NCBI GenBank assembly: GCA_000697665.1
Contig: KL197731.1
Location: forward strand, 354,024-418,023
Origin: Jaapia argillacea MUCL 33604
Lineage: Eukaryota; Basidiomycota; Agaricomycetes; Jaapiales; Jaapiaceae
Reading direction: 5' to 3'
DNA length: 64,000 bases
Made by a program: the position numbers and the translations under genes. The notes under the pieces were generated by a model. The model saw only the letters and a program-made list of their open reading frames with translations, had not been told where the DNA came from and ran no database searches. Below, piece after piece: positions 1 through 11,551 of the stretch (the first letter of the stretch is position 1; each line of letters begins with the position of its first letter).

Positions 1-508
1 ACTGGAGGGTGAGGGAGGATTGGGTGAATCTGGAAGCGGCACTGTGAATCCGGTTTCAGGTGCGCACATGGTCTGGAGGCCCGTCTCACGGCTGTTACCG
101 ATCTAATCACATACCCGGGATTGGACTGGGCGGGTAGTTGCGTAATGGTTCCCACGCCCGTGGTGGTCGATTGTGGCGGGAACAACTTGAAGTTGACCTT
201 GCTCATCGTCGACGTCTCATCGTGCTCGCCAACAAGGGTTGCTGTTTCACTACCTTGAACTTTGCATAAAATTCCACCACTGACTCCTCGAGTACCTTAT
301 CTCAATTAACTTAAGAGCTGATCATGGAACCCCATCAACACTGCCGTTACCGTTCTTTCAGCTCTTCGTGGGTGAGGAACCCCGACCTCAAAAGGCCCCA
401 TACTTTTGAACTGGAGTTATCTACCCATCTGTTGCTCTAGCGACGGGTGGTTAGAACAGCCCGCTCTGCCAGGCCGCTGTGTTTTCCCCTCACAACTAGA
501 CCGACTGT
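1..508. other. upstream region of paralogue A, no gene seen
   Basis: I see no convincing reading frame, RNA gene or repeat here. It probably holds the promoter and 5' leader of the gene starting at 509 and possibly the tail of a gene outside the window. Confidence 0.4.
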
Positions 509-2144
509 ATGCATACCCTCCTTTCACTCGCACTAGTACTCTCTGCCGCGGGGTTTAGTACCGCCTTGGTCTGGCCGTACGTTGCTTGACTGTACTAGTA
601 GAACCGCAACATCTCATGCTTTTCTCAGATCCTCTTTGTCCCAATGCGTTCCCGTCACTATCGCGTTGAATGGCAGTGAACGTGAGTGGCGGTCTTTCCT
701 GGAGAGCGAATGGGCTGACACAGCTCGTTTCCGAAGCCGGAGGCCCTATGACCGATTTCGTGAGTTTTCAACCCTCGTCACACGCGCCCTTCATCGTCGA
801 CTGATATATTTCCCCCCTAGTAGTACGTCAACAATACCTGCCCCGTAGCGCCAGATTTCGCTGACCTATATTCGAAGCCTCTACTGGTGGCAACTCAACG
901 ACAGCGCTAACCGCTATGGTGGACTCTCCAGTGCCTTTACCAATTCCTTCACTTGGCCCGTAAACATCCCCTCAGGTGAGTCCGATGAAATCCAACATCT
1001 TCTAACCTAACGAATCGTGTAGGCCAAAATTACGTCGTGGAATTCGGAGTAGGCAACACCTCCGCACCCCAATTGACCAGTGGGCCTATTGCCGTCGGCC
1101 CAGGATGTGAGTTGTCTCAGAACTCGAGTTTCCGTTACCCTGACGTTCTCCATATACAGATAACAATTGTACTTTGTGGCCTTCGACGAGCGGCTCACCC
1201 CTGAAGCCTACAGGCACACCGTCGTCTCCATCGCCCACAACACCCTCCCGCGCTCGATCTCACATCGACGCAATAATAGGAGGAGTGGTTGGTGGTGTTG
1301 CCTTCATAATCTTGGCAGTTGCTTTTATGGGCTATATGCGAACTCGTCATCGCAAACACTTGGATAAAGTTACCCGCGATACTCAAGGTAAACCCTCGCT
1401 CGACGATGTGAGCGATTACCCCACCCTCCGACCTGTAGGAAGGGAGATGGAAGAAACCGCCACTGGTGATCGTCTCCATATTTCCATCCCGCGTGGAACG
1501 TCCGTGCGAAACGTGAATCCAACAACGGGGAGGAAGTGGGCAAAGTCGATGTTGAACCTTACTTCTCGAGGAACTTTGTGGACGAATTCTGCTAGGAGCA
1601 ATTCAGGAGTGTATGCGGAGATTGCTGAGGAACAGGTGTCTACGGTTGCTTCTGATCGTGCCACTTGGGCAGGGTCTTCATTACCTTCTGATAATCCTGT
1701 GGTAAACGGGGCTACGCACGATGTATTAGGGTCTTCAGGTGAGATGGCGGAGAGGAACCTCACGGGAGAGGCGAATGTCATCTGTGAAGAGCCGAGGTCT
1801 CCGCGAACGAACATCGTAAGTCTTAACTATCCATCAACCAGTGAAAACTGACCAAACAAACCATTTAGGGCGAAACCATCCCCCAGCGAGGCACCCCCCT
1901 CACCTCTCATACCCCAGATAACAGGAAACCCGCCCGAAGACCTGTAACACAAGTTCCTCAATCCCCACCACAATCTGATCAGCCTGAACCACCAGCTGCG
2001 GGTGAATCACGCGAGACGGAGGCGGAGCTTCGGAGACAGCTGGTAGCTATGCAGGCGCAGATTGAGAGGTTGATTGAGATGCAGGGGTCTAGGACGCAGG
2101 TGGAGGAGCTTGGGGAGGAACCTCCCCCTTCTTATGATGGGTAG
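509..2144 (+). CDS. single-pass membrane protein, receptor-like family with C-terminal PPSY (paralogue A)
   Basis: Proposed exons: 509-576, 629-681, 743-759, 821-822, 878-975, 1023-1106, 1160-1815, 1869-2144. The start gives a signal peptide (MHTLLSLALVLSAAGFSTA). The ectodomain has a CVPVTIALNG segment and a WPVNIPSGQNYVVEFGVGN stretch that recalls the Kre9/Knh1-like fold of fungal surface proteins. A Pro/Ser/Thr-rich stalk follows, then one transmembrane helix (AIIGGVVGGVAFIILAVAF), a basic stop-transfer, a long cytoplasmic tail, a short helical MQAQIERLIEMQ segment and the end EEPPPSYDG. It resembles the three tandem copies at 11.5-19.1 kb in plan and C-terminus but is much more diverged. 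Exons 3-5 are uncertain: one intron 760-846 with an exon from 847 would also keep the frame. Function unknown; a cell-surface sensor or adaptor is an inference. Confidence 0.65.
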
Positions 2145-2545
2145 TGGAGGGTTAGGGATGTTTTGGGGAGGAGGTGAATGTATTCGTGATGTAATTTGGG
2201 TGTTGTTTTGTTTATTGTGATGTGGCGGGATTTGGACGTTGCTTCATTTGGACTCTCGTCTACAGCTTGAATTATCGTTTGAAAGCGTCTGTACTTCTTA
2301 GAAGGAGGCCCTGATAATGTTGCTTACGAAGCACGATTTGCAAACGATGTCAGCCAGCGCTCGACAATCGTTACAATTGCTCGCTCTTGCGACATCCGAC
2401 GACAGAAACACGGGCATATCGTAGGATGCGTTTGTCATCCCTTGTCAGCGACGGGCGTCCCACTATCTCAAGGCACGCCCTGGTACGGTCATCGGCAGCA
2501 GCATGACTGAGATACTTGCCTCGGTTCCCATCCCCACTTCAAGGG

Positions 2546-2552
2546 TATAAAA
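2546..2552 (+). promoter_or_regulatory. TATA box of the Old Yellow Enzyme gene
   Basis: TATAAAA lies 85 bp before the ATG at 2631, a normal spacing for a TATA promoter with a short leader. The leader between them is C-rich. Confidence 0.6.
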
Positions 2553-2630
2553 TCCCCCACTGTTTGCCGGTCATTTCACCTCCTCCATCTCACACACTCA
2601 CAAGGCCCCATTCGTCAACTCCACTACATC

Positions 2631-3950
2631 ATGTCCAGCACCTCCGCCCTCTTCAAGCCCATCCGACTTGGCAACCTCAGCCTGTCCCACCGAGTCGTCC
2701 TAGCACCTCTCACCCGTCTCCGAGCTACCTCAGCTCACGTCCCCACCGACCTCCAAACAGAGTATTACAAGCAACGCGCCAGTACACCCGGAACGCTACT
2801 CATCACCGAAGCTACTTTTATAGCTGCTAAAGCTGGTGGTCTTCCCAACGTACCAGGGATTTGGAATGATGAACAAGTCGTTGGTTGGAAAAAGGTGAGT
2901 TGATTAGATATTTTGGTAATACGTATGGGGTTCGTGTTCTGATGATAATTGAAGGTGACCGATGCAGTCCACTCCCAAGGGTCCTTCATTTTCTTGCAAC
3001 TCTGGGCTCTCGGTCGAGCCGCAAACCCTGCAGTCCTAACCGCCGAAGACCCCTCCTTCCCCTACGTCTCCTCCTCCCCTCGAGCACTCTCAGACAAACC
3101 CTACCCTCCCCGCGCACTAACTCTCGACGAAATCCAAGAATACATCCAATTATATGCTACAGCGGCTGGGAATGCTGTCAAGGCTGGGTTTGATGGTGTT
3201 GAGATTCATGGAGCGAATGGGTATCTTATAGATCAATTTTTGCAGGATGTGGTTAATGAGAGGACTGATAGGTATGGTGGGAGTATTGAGAATCGGGCTA
3301 GGTTTGGGTTGGAGGTCGTTGAGGCTGTTACTAAGGTTGTCGGAGCTCAGAGGACAGCTATTCGATTGAGCCCTTGGGAAGTTTATCAACGTATGTTGAT
3401 CATCCTTTCTTCTGTGCATCCACATTACTGATAGTTGGTTTTGGGTTTTATGTAGAAATGAGAATGGAGGACCCCATTCCGACCTTCTCGTATTTCGTCA
3501 CGAGACTTCGAGATTTATACCCCGAACTGGCTTACATCCATGTTACGGAACCTCGCGTTGGAGCAGGAGAAGATCGGGAAGCCCAAGCTGGAGAATCGAA
3601 CGATTTCATTCGAGATATCTGGTCTCCACGACCGTTGATTACCGCTGGTGGATATACCAGAGACCTTGCGATTGAGGTGGCGGACAAGACTGGGAACCTC
3701 GTTGCTTTTGGACGACGGTTCATCTCTAATGTACGTGTTTTCCACTCTAATTATTTGCAGACGTTTTGGAGCTGAGATTGGTGGGGTTTTTTTGTAGCCT
3801 GATTTGCCGCAGAGATTGCAGAATGGTGTGGCGTTGACCGCGTATAATCGCAAGACGTTTTACTCTCCCGGGGTGGAGGGGTATACCGACTATCCTTTTG
3901 CATCTCAGAGTGGAACGCGTGGGCTTGAGGAAGTTAGGGCGCAGTTGTAG
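2631..3950 (+). CDS. Old Yellow Enzyme-type NADH:flavin oxidoreductase
   Basis: Exons 2631-2894, 2955-3390, 3456-3730 and 3798-3950 give a protein of about 375 residues, the usual length for this family. It would be a cytosolic FMN-containing TIM barrel that reduces activated C=C bonds (enones, nitro compounds) with NAD(P)H. Visible hallmarks are LFKPIRLGNLSLSHRVVLAP at the N-terminus, QLWALGRAANP, the substrate/FMN motif IHGANGYLIDQFLQD, the following NERTDRYGGSIENRARF, and ITAGGYTRDLA with VAFGRRFISN near the C-terminal phosphate-binding region. All introns have GT-AG ends and the frame is intact. The physiological substrate cannot be read from the sequence. The neighbouring permease is transcribed in the same direction but 1 kb away, so there is no evidence of a metabolic cluster. 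Confidence 0.93.
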
Positions 3951-4938
3951 GTTGCGAATCGTTGATGGATTCTGGGGATGTGGACTTGTTTCGTTCAATT
4001 GGGGCAGTTATTTGCGAGCTGGGTTGATGTTCTTGCATAGCTGGGCACTATGTATGCAGGTATATGTACGCGAAGTAGATATGATTGTAGATTTAGTCCA
4101 AGAGTTGGATATGGCCCCGTAATTTGATTAGAGTTCGAATATCCATTCGCTTCGGTTGATCGACAAATCGTCTTCTCCGAACCTTTTCTTCTTCCCATTT
4201 CATAGTACTAGAGTCCTCGAGACACTCCGCTGTTTGCAGTGACGTGCCGCCTGGGGAATTTGTCCACCACAGCCTGAAGCATGCAATCCATCGAACTACG
4301 AAGCTCGTCTGCGCTGTGCCTTGGCAAGCTCGAGCAAGTTCGTCAAGGATATGGTCTCATAAAAACTCTCCCCAAAGTCATTGGCCGTGGGGAAAATGCA
4401 GCGACCACCTGGTATCTCGGGACAGTAATATGTTGCGGAGTCCGTCACAGCCGTCACTGGCGTGTGTATGCTCACTCTGCGGCAGCACGACCTGTCGACG
4501 TAGGCCACAGGCAAAGACATTTTTGCCGAAGAACCCGCTGGAAGCCTGGCTTCTTCAGTATCATCACCTATTCGCGGTTACTTCTGACATGCATTCCTTC
4601 ATCATCACTTGGCTTGAAGGTCCATAAAGACATCCCGTGCGCCAGCCGTCTCTGCTATCAAGTTCCCGAGGTGCACGATGGCAAAGGTGTATCCCAGTCC
4701 TTCGCATGCTCTCGTGACCACGCTCCCCACACGCGTGCCTATCTGAGCGCTTGGAGTTCCACTATGATACTGGCCGGTTGACAAGATTAGATAGCTAAAG
4801 AACCGCTCACGTTACTTCTCTGTTCTGAGAATTCTCCTCGGTCCGTCTCCTTCCACCTCCTTATCATCCCCTCCCTCCTCTCCTCACCCAACCATTCAAG
4901 GTTCTGTGGTGAACTCACGTCTAACCTCCTCACTCACC
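3951..4938. other. intergenic region without supported gene
   Basis: Open frames of 127 and 166 codons overlap here in different frames. Neither has a recognisable motif, intron pattern or conserved context. The last part is the pyrimidine-rich leader of the permease gene. Confidence 0.45.
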
Positions 4939-7382
4939 ATGGCCGAAAAATCAGCCATCGAAACCACCTCACATGTCACCAGAGCTTCCACACGCCCCGG
5001 TCACGCCAATTCCATCTCCCAATCTCTCGAGAAAGGTGAAGGCGACGCACCAATAGACGCCTCAGATGCCCGCTTGCACGCTCTAGGTTATGCCTCAGAA
5101 TTCCGACGTGAAATGTCCTTGTTTGGTGTCCTCGGTATCAGTTTTTGTGCCATTGGGATCTTGACAGGGATGAGTAGTGCTTTTCAAACGGGGTTGTTTA
5201 GTGGTGGTCCCTTAGGACTGTTTTGGGGGTGGAATGTACGTCGATTTTTGGTTCTTGGGTACAGAGCTCATGGTGGCATGGCCACAAACAACCGTAGATT
5301 TGCAGCTTATTCATGCTCTTGATTGCGCTGTGTCTCGCGGAGATATGTAGTTCCTAGTAAGCCTATTTTCCCCCCAATTTTCTACGTCTCACTGATGGCA
5401 TACCCTGCTATCGCCTTTTCGACTTGTTGGTGACATATGACCAGTCCAACGATGGGGGGCTTGTACTTTTGGGTATGCAAGATGAAACCTGATATGCCCG
5501 TTCTCGGATGTGTGTCCCACCTCTATGATTCTTATTCTCGTCTTAACACTCGTCTGGCACCTTAGTTTGTACAGGTTGGATATACACGATTGCAATGGTC
5601 TTCACCGGGACTTCAGGGAATCTGAGGTAAAATCTCTTCCATACCTTCATTCAAATTTACATTGAATGATATGTTCGTCCCAGTGTAGCCCTCTATATAT
5701 CCTGTCTAATCTCAATCGGTACTTCTCGAATCCTGACTCGACTAGAGATTGTGGGTATTGCATGGGCTGTGAACATTACCTGCGGTGTTGTTAACAGTAT
5801 CGGTGAGTCTTCACTTTTTTGTATTCTACTATGGTTTTTTCGCTGGACGATCAAATCCAACACCGTGACTTGGCTTGATGAGTGAGCCGAAATCTCGGTT
5901 CCCCCATATTCCTTCATCCAATCTTCCCTCGCAAAGTCATATCTAGCCCCCTCTTTGCCTCTCTTGGCCGTTGCTCCAAACAGCCTAACCTTTCACCTAG
6001 GAACGAAAACGATAAGCAGAATAAGCACGTTCAACCTCTGGTTGACGTTTTGCGGTACTTTTATCTTGGTGATTACATTGTTTGTGAAGGCGGAACACAA
6101 AGTGAGTAGGTCTTTTGGTGTGCGGACTTCAAGTTGTTGACTGTTGATTTGTTGTCATGACAGAATTCTGCCGCATTTGTCTTCACGGACCTCGAAAAGT
6201 GTGTTCGGCCCTGCTTCCAGTACTTACCCAGCGATGTTGCTTATTTCCTTCCTTGCAGCTTCACTGGATGGGAATCCAAAGGTTTCGTCGTCCTCCTTGG
6301 TTTCCTCCAGGTATTTTCCTTGTTGCTGCACTTTCACTCCTGGTCAGATACTCTACCTCACCAATCACATACAGGCAGTTTACACCCTCGAAGGTTGTGA
6401 AACGGCGGCCCAGGTGGCCGAAGAAGCCCACAACGCATCCCTCCTCTCCCCCATCGCAATCGTCTTCTCAATCGTTGGTTCCTACCTAATAGGCCTCCTC
6501 TACCTCCTCTCGCTCCTCTTCGCACTCCCCTCCCCTTCTTCCCTCCTCACCACCACCCTCCCCCTCCCTATCGCCCAACTGTACTTGGATGTAACCGGTA
6601 TCAACTTAAGTTTGTTGTGTCTGAGTATAGTTTGTGTAACACAGTTTTGTGCGGCGATGACGGCGTGGACTGCTAGTAGTAGGTTGTTGTGGGCGTTGGC
6701 TAGAGATGGGGCTGCTCCAGGGGGAAGGGAGCTTTGGGGGAGGAGAAATAGGTGGGGATCGCCGTATGTGGGGGTTTGGGCGAGTGTGGCTCTGGGGTGT
6801 GCGATTAGTGCTGCTTATGTTGGGAGTGCTGTTGCGGTGCGTTTTACTCTCTTGTTGGGTGTCCCGTAGGATGATGAACACTGATTGGTTTGGTGGATAG
6901 TTTAATGCGATATTATCGAGTTCGGCGGTTGCGGTTATGTTGAGTTATATGCAGCCGATCTTGATTAGAGTCTTTTGGCCTGATTCGTGAGTTTTCGTCT
7001 TGTTGGGTTTTGTCGTTGCTAATATTTGTTGTTTACGATGATAGGCTACCGGAGAGGGGACCCTTCAGTTTAGGGAAGTGGTCTTGGCCGATTAATCTCG
7101 CTGCTTTCCTTGTACGTCCCCCAGCCGTCGCTCCTATGCTCTCTCCGACCCTTCTCACATTTATGAACATAGTTTTGCGCATTCATCTGCGTCTTGTTTG
7201 TTCTACCTACTGCCTACCCCGTTACAGCCATCAACATGAACTACGCTGTCCTAGCGATCGGTGCTGTCATTTTGTTTGTTGGGATTGGTTGGGTCTCGTG
7301 GGGTGTTAGGAGGTTTAAGGGAGTTGTGAGTACGCTGGATGTGAGCTGGGAAGGGGAGGAAGAGGAGAGGAAGAGCGAGTAG
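4939..7382 (+). CDS. APC-superfamily amino-acid/choline/GABA-type permease
   Basis: The ATG at 4939 has a good context (CACCATGG). About twelve exons separated by short introns can be followed. The cytosolic N-terminus is hydrophilic, then ALGYASEFRREMSLFGVLG leads into the first helix, the typical entry of fungal Hnm1/Uga4-like permeases (amino acid-choline transporter family). Later landmarks are PTMGGLYFW, GWIYTIAMVFTGTSGNLS, FTGWESKGFVVLLGF, QFCAAMTAWTASSRLLWALA with ARDGAAPG after it, and a last helix near VLAIGAVILFVGIGWVSWGV. The tail is short and acidic (EGEEEERKSE). Around 12 membrane segments are expected. The likely role is proton-coupled uptake of GABA, choline or an amino acid at the plasma membrane; substrate cannot be decided. 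Individual exon borders between 5.3 and 6.4 kb are less certain than the overall call. Confidence 0.85.
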
Positions 7383-8472
7383 AGTCGGTTTAGGTACGAT
7401 GTCTCCTATCTTTGCCTTTAAATTTATCTGTGTATTCACGATTTCCTGTCGCAGTTAAGAGGGCTCTGTTACGGAACCGATCGCAGGAGATAGTTCATCC
7501 TTGTGCCTCAGGCTTGCTATGTCGGGTTAGGATACTCTCATGCGGCTATGTTAGGACGGTTCAAGTACACCACTCTGGGGCTATAAAAATGGAAGACAAG
7601 CACCGAACCGATCGCCAGGCTGATTGGCATGCACATATATTGGTTCCTGGCACGGTTCTCTCGCTGGTCTCCAGACACATCGAGATCGTGATAAAAGCAG
7701 TGGTTCTTATTTTTGTACCAGCTATCGTACGGTCAGTACACAGCCGTTCCAGAGCGCAACGAGACCTTAAGTTGGTGGAGAGCACAAGGCGTTGCCCGTA
7801 CCGCGCCGGACCCGTTGCAAGCCTGTGTGGCTGACGTCGGAATCGGAGATTGTGTGAATTCGAAAACCAATTGGATGCGAAACCAAATCAAGCCTGCTCC
7901 CGTGCCCCCACCCAACACCCTCGCCCAACACTTTTACCTGTCTATTTCTCTTTCTTCTCCTATTACTGCTTCTTGCTTTCGTGGGCTGTGAATATTGTCA
8001 GGATATCGCATAGCTGTACGTGTGACTCCCCGTTCTTACCCGACAATTCTGACTGGCATGTTGAATGATGATGGCGGGCGGTGAAATAGTGATCAACTAG
8101 TGAGAGCCCCAACACCAACTCGCCTCACCTCATTGTGCCGATTGGAAGACTCAGTATCGCTACCGTATTTCCCTCGTTTGTGGATAAATTGCGGGTAAGT
8201 GTTACGTTTAGATTGGACGAATGGACGTCGGGAAGGGAAGATTATGAATTCTCTTCTTTATTGTAGATTATCTCAAGGTCCTCGTTGCAAACGCTCTTCC
8301 ATCGTCGCTTAGACCCATCATCATCATCGCCCCCAGGTCAGTCCTCGTCGCTCTGAAAACTCTTCTGTTTCTTGCCTTTGTTCCCTGCTTTTTTATTGTG
8401 GCTCTCTGTGCTTAAACAACAGTCAACTCATTCATGATCCCGCTCTTTCTCTTTACGCAGGTGACGTTAACA
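7383..8472. other. intergenic region and probable 5' leader of the FHA/RING gene
   Basis: No supported coding region. A GTAAGT...TTGTAG segment at about 8193-8266 and a pyrimidine tract ending in CAG at 8460, just before the next gene, could be leader introns. Short open frames here have no family features. Confidence 0.35.
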
Positions 8473-10591
8473 ATGGACCCATTCACCCCACACGTCTCAA
8501 ACGAATCACCTCAAGCGAGACATCACATCTTAGGTTCCTTCCTTCGCGGTCGACCTCGAGGCACGTCATCATCTAACCTCCATCTTCAACCTCCCAACCA
8601 ACAACCTCACTCTCCTCGTGAAGATCAACCCCAGTCACCCGTGCCCTCTCCGCCTTCCCCCGGGCCTGGGCATAGAAGAAGTCCGGCAGCTGTTGCAGCT
8701 GGCGGTATACAAGCTTCGGTGTCGCAGAACAGTGGTCAGGTCCAACAGGGACAAACTCAGGCGCAACCACAGGCGCAGTCATCAGGAGGTGCAGCTGCGG
8801 GGCTGGCCCAAATGCTGAGACGAAGACGGTCAGCAGGTGCCCTACCGACGAGCGGTGCCGCTCAAGCTGCATCAGCCACTTCACCCAACCCTAACGGCGC
8901 CACACCCGCTTCTGTCCCAGCCTCAAGCGCCATCCCTCGCTCCAACCTCACACCACCACAAACCGGCACCGCCCAAGGCCATCGCATCCGTTTGGTCCCT
9001 CAAGTAGACACCACCCGCCGTTCCCTCCGATTCGATCCCATATCGCGCGACCTCAAACCTGGTGACTCACCCCTCCGTATCGGACGTTTCACCGATCGTC
9101 TGGGCTTGGGTATCGAAGCTGCCAACGCACTCGGTTCCAACAAATTGGCGTTCAAGAGTAAGGTCGTTTCGAGGAGTCATGCGGAGATTTGGGTTGAGGG
9201 TGGGGGGCGCTGGTGGATTAAGGATACGAAAAGTTCCAGTGGAACTTTTTTGAATCATGTTCGGTTGAGTCCGGCTGGGACGGAGAGTCGGGCGCATGAG
9301 ATTAGGGATGGGGATGTTGTACAGTTGGGTGTAGATTATCAGGGCGGCGCGGAGGATATTTATAAGTGTGTGAAGATGAGGTTGGAGTTGGGGAGGGAGT
9401 GGCAGGCAGGGGCTAATGTTTTCAAGTGAGTGGCGGGTTTCTTGGGTTTTCTTTTGAGTTCTCCTCTCTCTCGGGTCACTGATGGGAGCGTTTTTAGCAC
9501 GAATGCATTGAAGCAACTCAAGGCGTTGGCAATTCCGTCAGTACCTCAAACGCAAGCGCTACAAACTGCAATTGAGAAGGACAAGAAGATAGTCCAGAAG
9601 TCGGGTATGGCGGATTGCTGTATCTGTAAGCTACCATATTCTCTCTCTCGCATAGTCCACCCTGCTTACTGGCTATATGCTTCGTTTGCTAGGTTTGTTC
9701 GCGGTTACCCTACACCAAGCCCTATTTATCGCGCCTTGCTCGCACTGTTACCACTTCAAATGCATTCGACCCCTCATCGAAGCCAACCACCCGTCCTTCT
9801 CTTGTCCCATCTGCCGAACTTACGCTGATCTCGAGGACGACGTAGAGGTTGAGGTGGAGTACGATGCCCAGAGCGTTTCGGAGGATGCTGATATGGTGGA
9901 GGGTCCCGAGGCAGAGTTACCACCCGTCGCCATTGTCGCCGCCGCTCTGGAGCAGAAAGAGAGGGAGAGGGAACGAGTGAGAGAGGGGAGGGAGAGGGGA
10001 GATAGGGAGATGAATGCTCTGAATGCTGGAGCTGAGACCGAGGTTGAGGCTGAGCCAAGTGGGAGTCGAGGGATTGGGATGGGTATGCCTAGTAGAAGTC
10101 GGAACCCTTTCATGAATGGTGGATTTGGGATGGGGATTGGGAGAAGTGTGACGATGACGAATGGGGAGCCAAGTAATTTGGTGGACCTTACTGGTGGTGA
10201 TCATGAGGCTCTGGGTGCGGAGGCTTTCCATCATTTTAATGGGAGTGAGCCTGCGTTGCCACCTTTGCCTGAGGGTGAGGATGATGGAGAGGGAGATGAT
10301 GTGGATGCGTTGATGGTGGTACATGATGGAGAGAGGGATTTACCAATGTCGGTGTCGAGGGAGAATTCGCCTTCGCCTGATTTTGGGACTGGGGGAAGTG
10401 GGGGTGGGCATGGGGAGGGTAGCGCAGAGGCTATGATGAGGGGAATCAGTTTGGGTGTGAGAGGGAGGGAGGGGAGTGAGGAAGGAAGTGCGGATGGGTT
10501 GATTGTGGGTCCTATAGATGGAGTGGGGAGTGGGTCTGAGCAGGGCGTTGGCGCTGGTGAGGAGGGGAGGAACTCGAAGAGGAAGAGATAG
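8473..10591 (+). CDS. dma1: FHA plus RING-H2 E3 ubiquitin ligase, Dma1/Dma2 type
   Basis: Three exons: 8473 to about 9428, about 9500-9627, and about 9695-10591. A disordered Gln/Ser/Pro-rich N-terminus of about 170 residues is followed by an FHA domain with RIGRFTDR, KSKVVSRSHAEIW and IKDTKSSSGTFLNHVRLSP, the phosphothreonine-binding loops. A RING-H2 finger follows, split by an intron inside its first cysteine cluster: CCIC-LFAV...APCSHCYHFKCIRP...FSCPICR. This order is that of S. pombe Dma1, yeast Dma1/2 and animal CHFR/RNF8, which link phosphoprotein recognition to ubiquitination in mitotic checkpoint, septin and spindle-position control. The tail after the RING is long, acidic and low in complexity and ends in a basic SKRKR. 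All zinc ligands of the C3-H2-C3 pattern are visible, so the ligase should be active. Confidence 0.92.
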
Positions 10592-11260
10592 AGCGAAAAT
10601 AGATGGTTGGTAACGTCTGTCCTTGTGTGTATTGATGTAGCTGCTTATGACGTTCTGACTAGACATTTCCTCCCTGGTTATACTCAACAACGAATGCATC
10701 ATCACGCACCGGCAATCAGGATTATCCCCTCAGAAATATCCTACCCCTCGCATATAGTGTCCCACATTATCTCTCTCGCTCTCCTTTCTCCTAGCAAACC
10801 CTCGATTCTGCAATGATCATGACTCTTTTGGACGCACGACTGTTTTCTTTTTCTCTCCTCCTGTTTCTAGGTGTCTTGAGCCACTTTCACGCCAACTTTA
10901 CCCCTCGTACGTGTCGTACATATACTGGTACGGAGTGTGCATGTGCGTATATGTGCTCTCTTAGCTTACATTGGTTTCTATGATTGTGATATAATTTGTT
11001 GTAATATTCTATTTTATCTCATGGTTGGAAGTCTGCATCGTCTCTACCTCATGCACATCCATCCAACCGCCGTCTTCCTTGGAGACCCATCGTGATCAGT
11101 TGTACTGGAGGTCATATGCTCGTGCGTTAGCAATCTGGAGTGATCATCGCCGTCTTCCGTCCGTCTGTCATATTGACGCAGCCTGTGGCTTCGTCCAGAA
11201 TCGACCTCCACCTTGGCACCCCTCCAAACCCCCTCTCAATCCCGCGACTTTCCTGTTGAG
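10592..11260. other. intergenic spacer
   Basis: No gene supported. The 3' part grades into the promoter region shared by the three tandem membrane-protein genes. Confidence 0.4.
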
Positions 11261-11261
11261 C

Positions 11262-11551
11262 CTCTTCCAAAGCTCCATCGTATATGTTGTTCAAGACATG
11301 GCCACTTACCATCATGCATCGGAATCCCTGTGATCAAGAACGTTGCGTCGTCCGTCCTTCAATGGACTGCAAATCTTGACGCGTACTGTGCTTGGCTCGG
11401 TGTCTATCGACACCTCCCGAATGCCAAGCTTCCAATAGCCTGGCCAGTTCCGTTCCATAGGATGCAATTTGGACGCAATCATAAAATGCGAGGGTACTTC
11501 AGGGTACTAGTTCCCCGTACAAACATTGTGCCTTGACCCGAGACATTATCC
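11262..11551 (+). promoter_or_regulatory. duplicated promoter region of copy E
   Basis: Starting at CCAAAGCTCCATC this stretch is recognisably related to the 300 bp upstream of copies F and G, including the GCTTGGCTC and CTGGCCAG blocks. The TATA-bearing part (CATTTATA in F and G) has diverged here. Confidence 0.55.

Noticed and set aside
2516-2830. 104-codon Pro/Ser-rich open frame overlapping the Old Yellow Enzyme start
   Set aside because: It overlaps the well-supported first exon in another frame and has no features of its own.
4244-4781. Two overlapping open frames of 127 and 166 codons
   Set aside because: Mutually overlapping in different frames, composition not protein-like, no splice pattern or motif.
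2631-7382. Possible metabolic cluster: oxidoreductase plus permease, with SDRs and a methyltransferase further on
   Set aside because: No backbone synthase, and the genes are spread over 45 kb among housekeeping genes.
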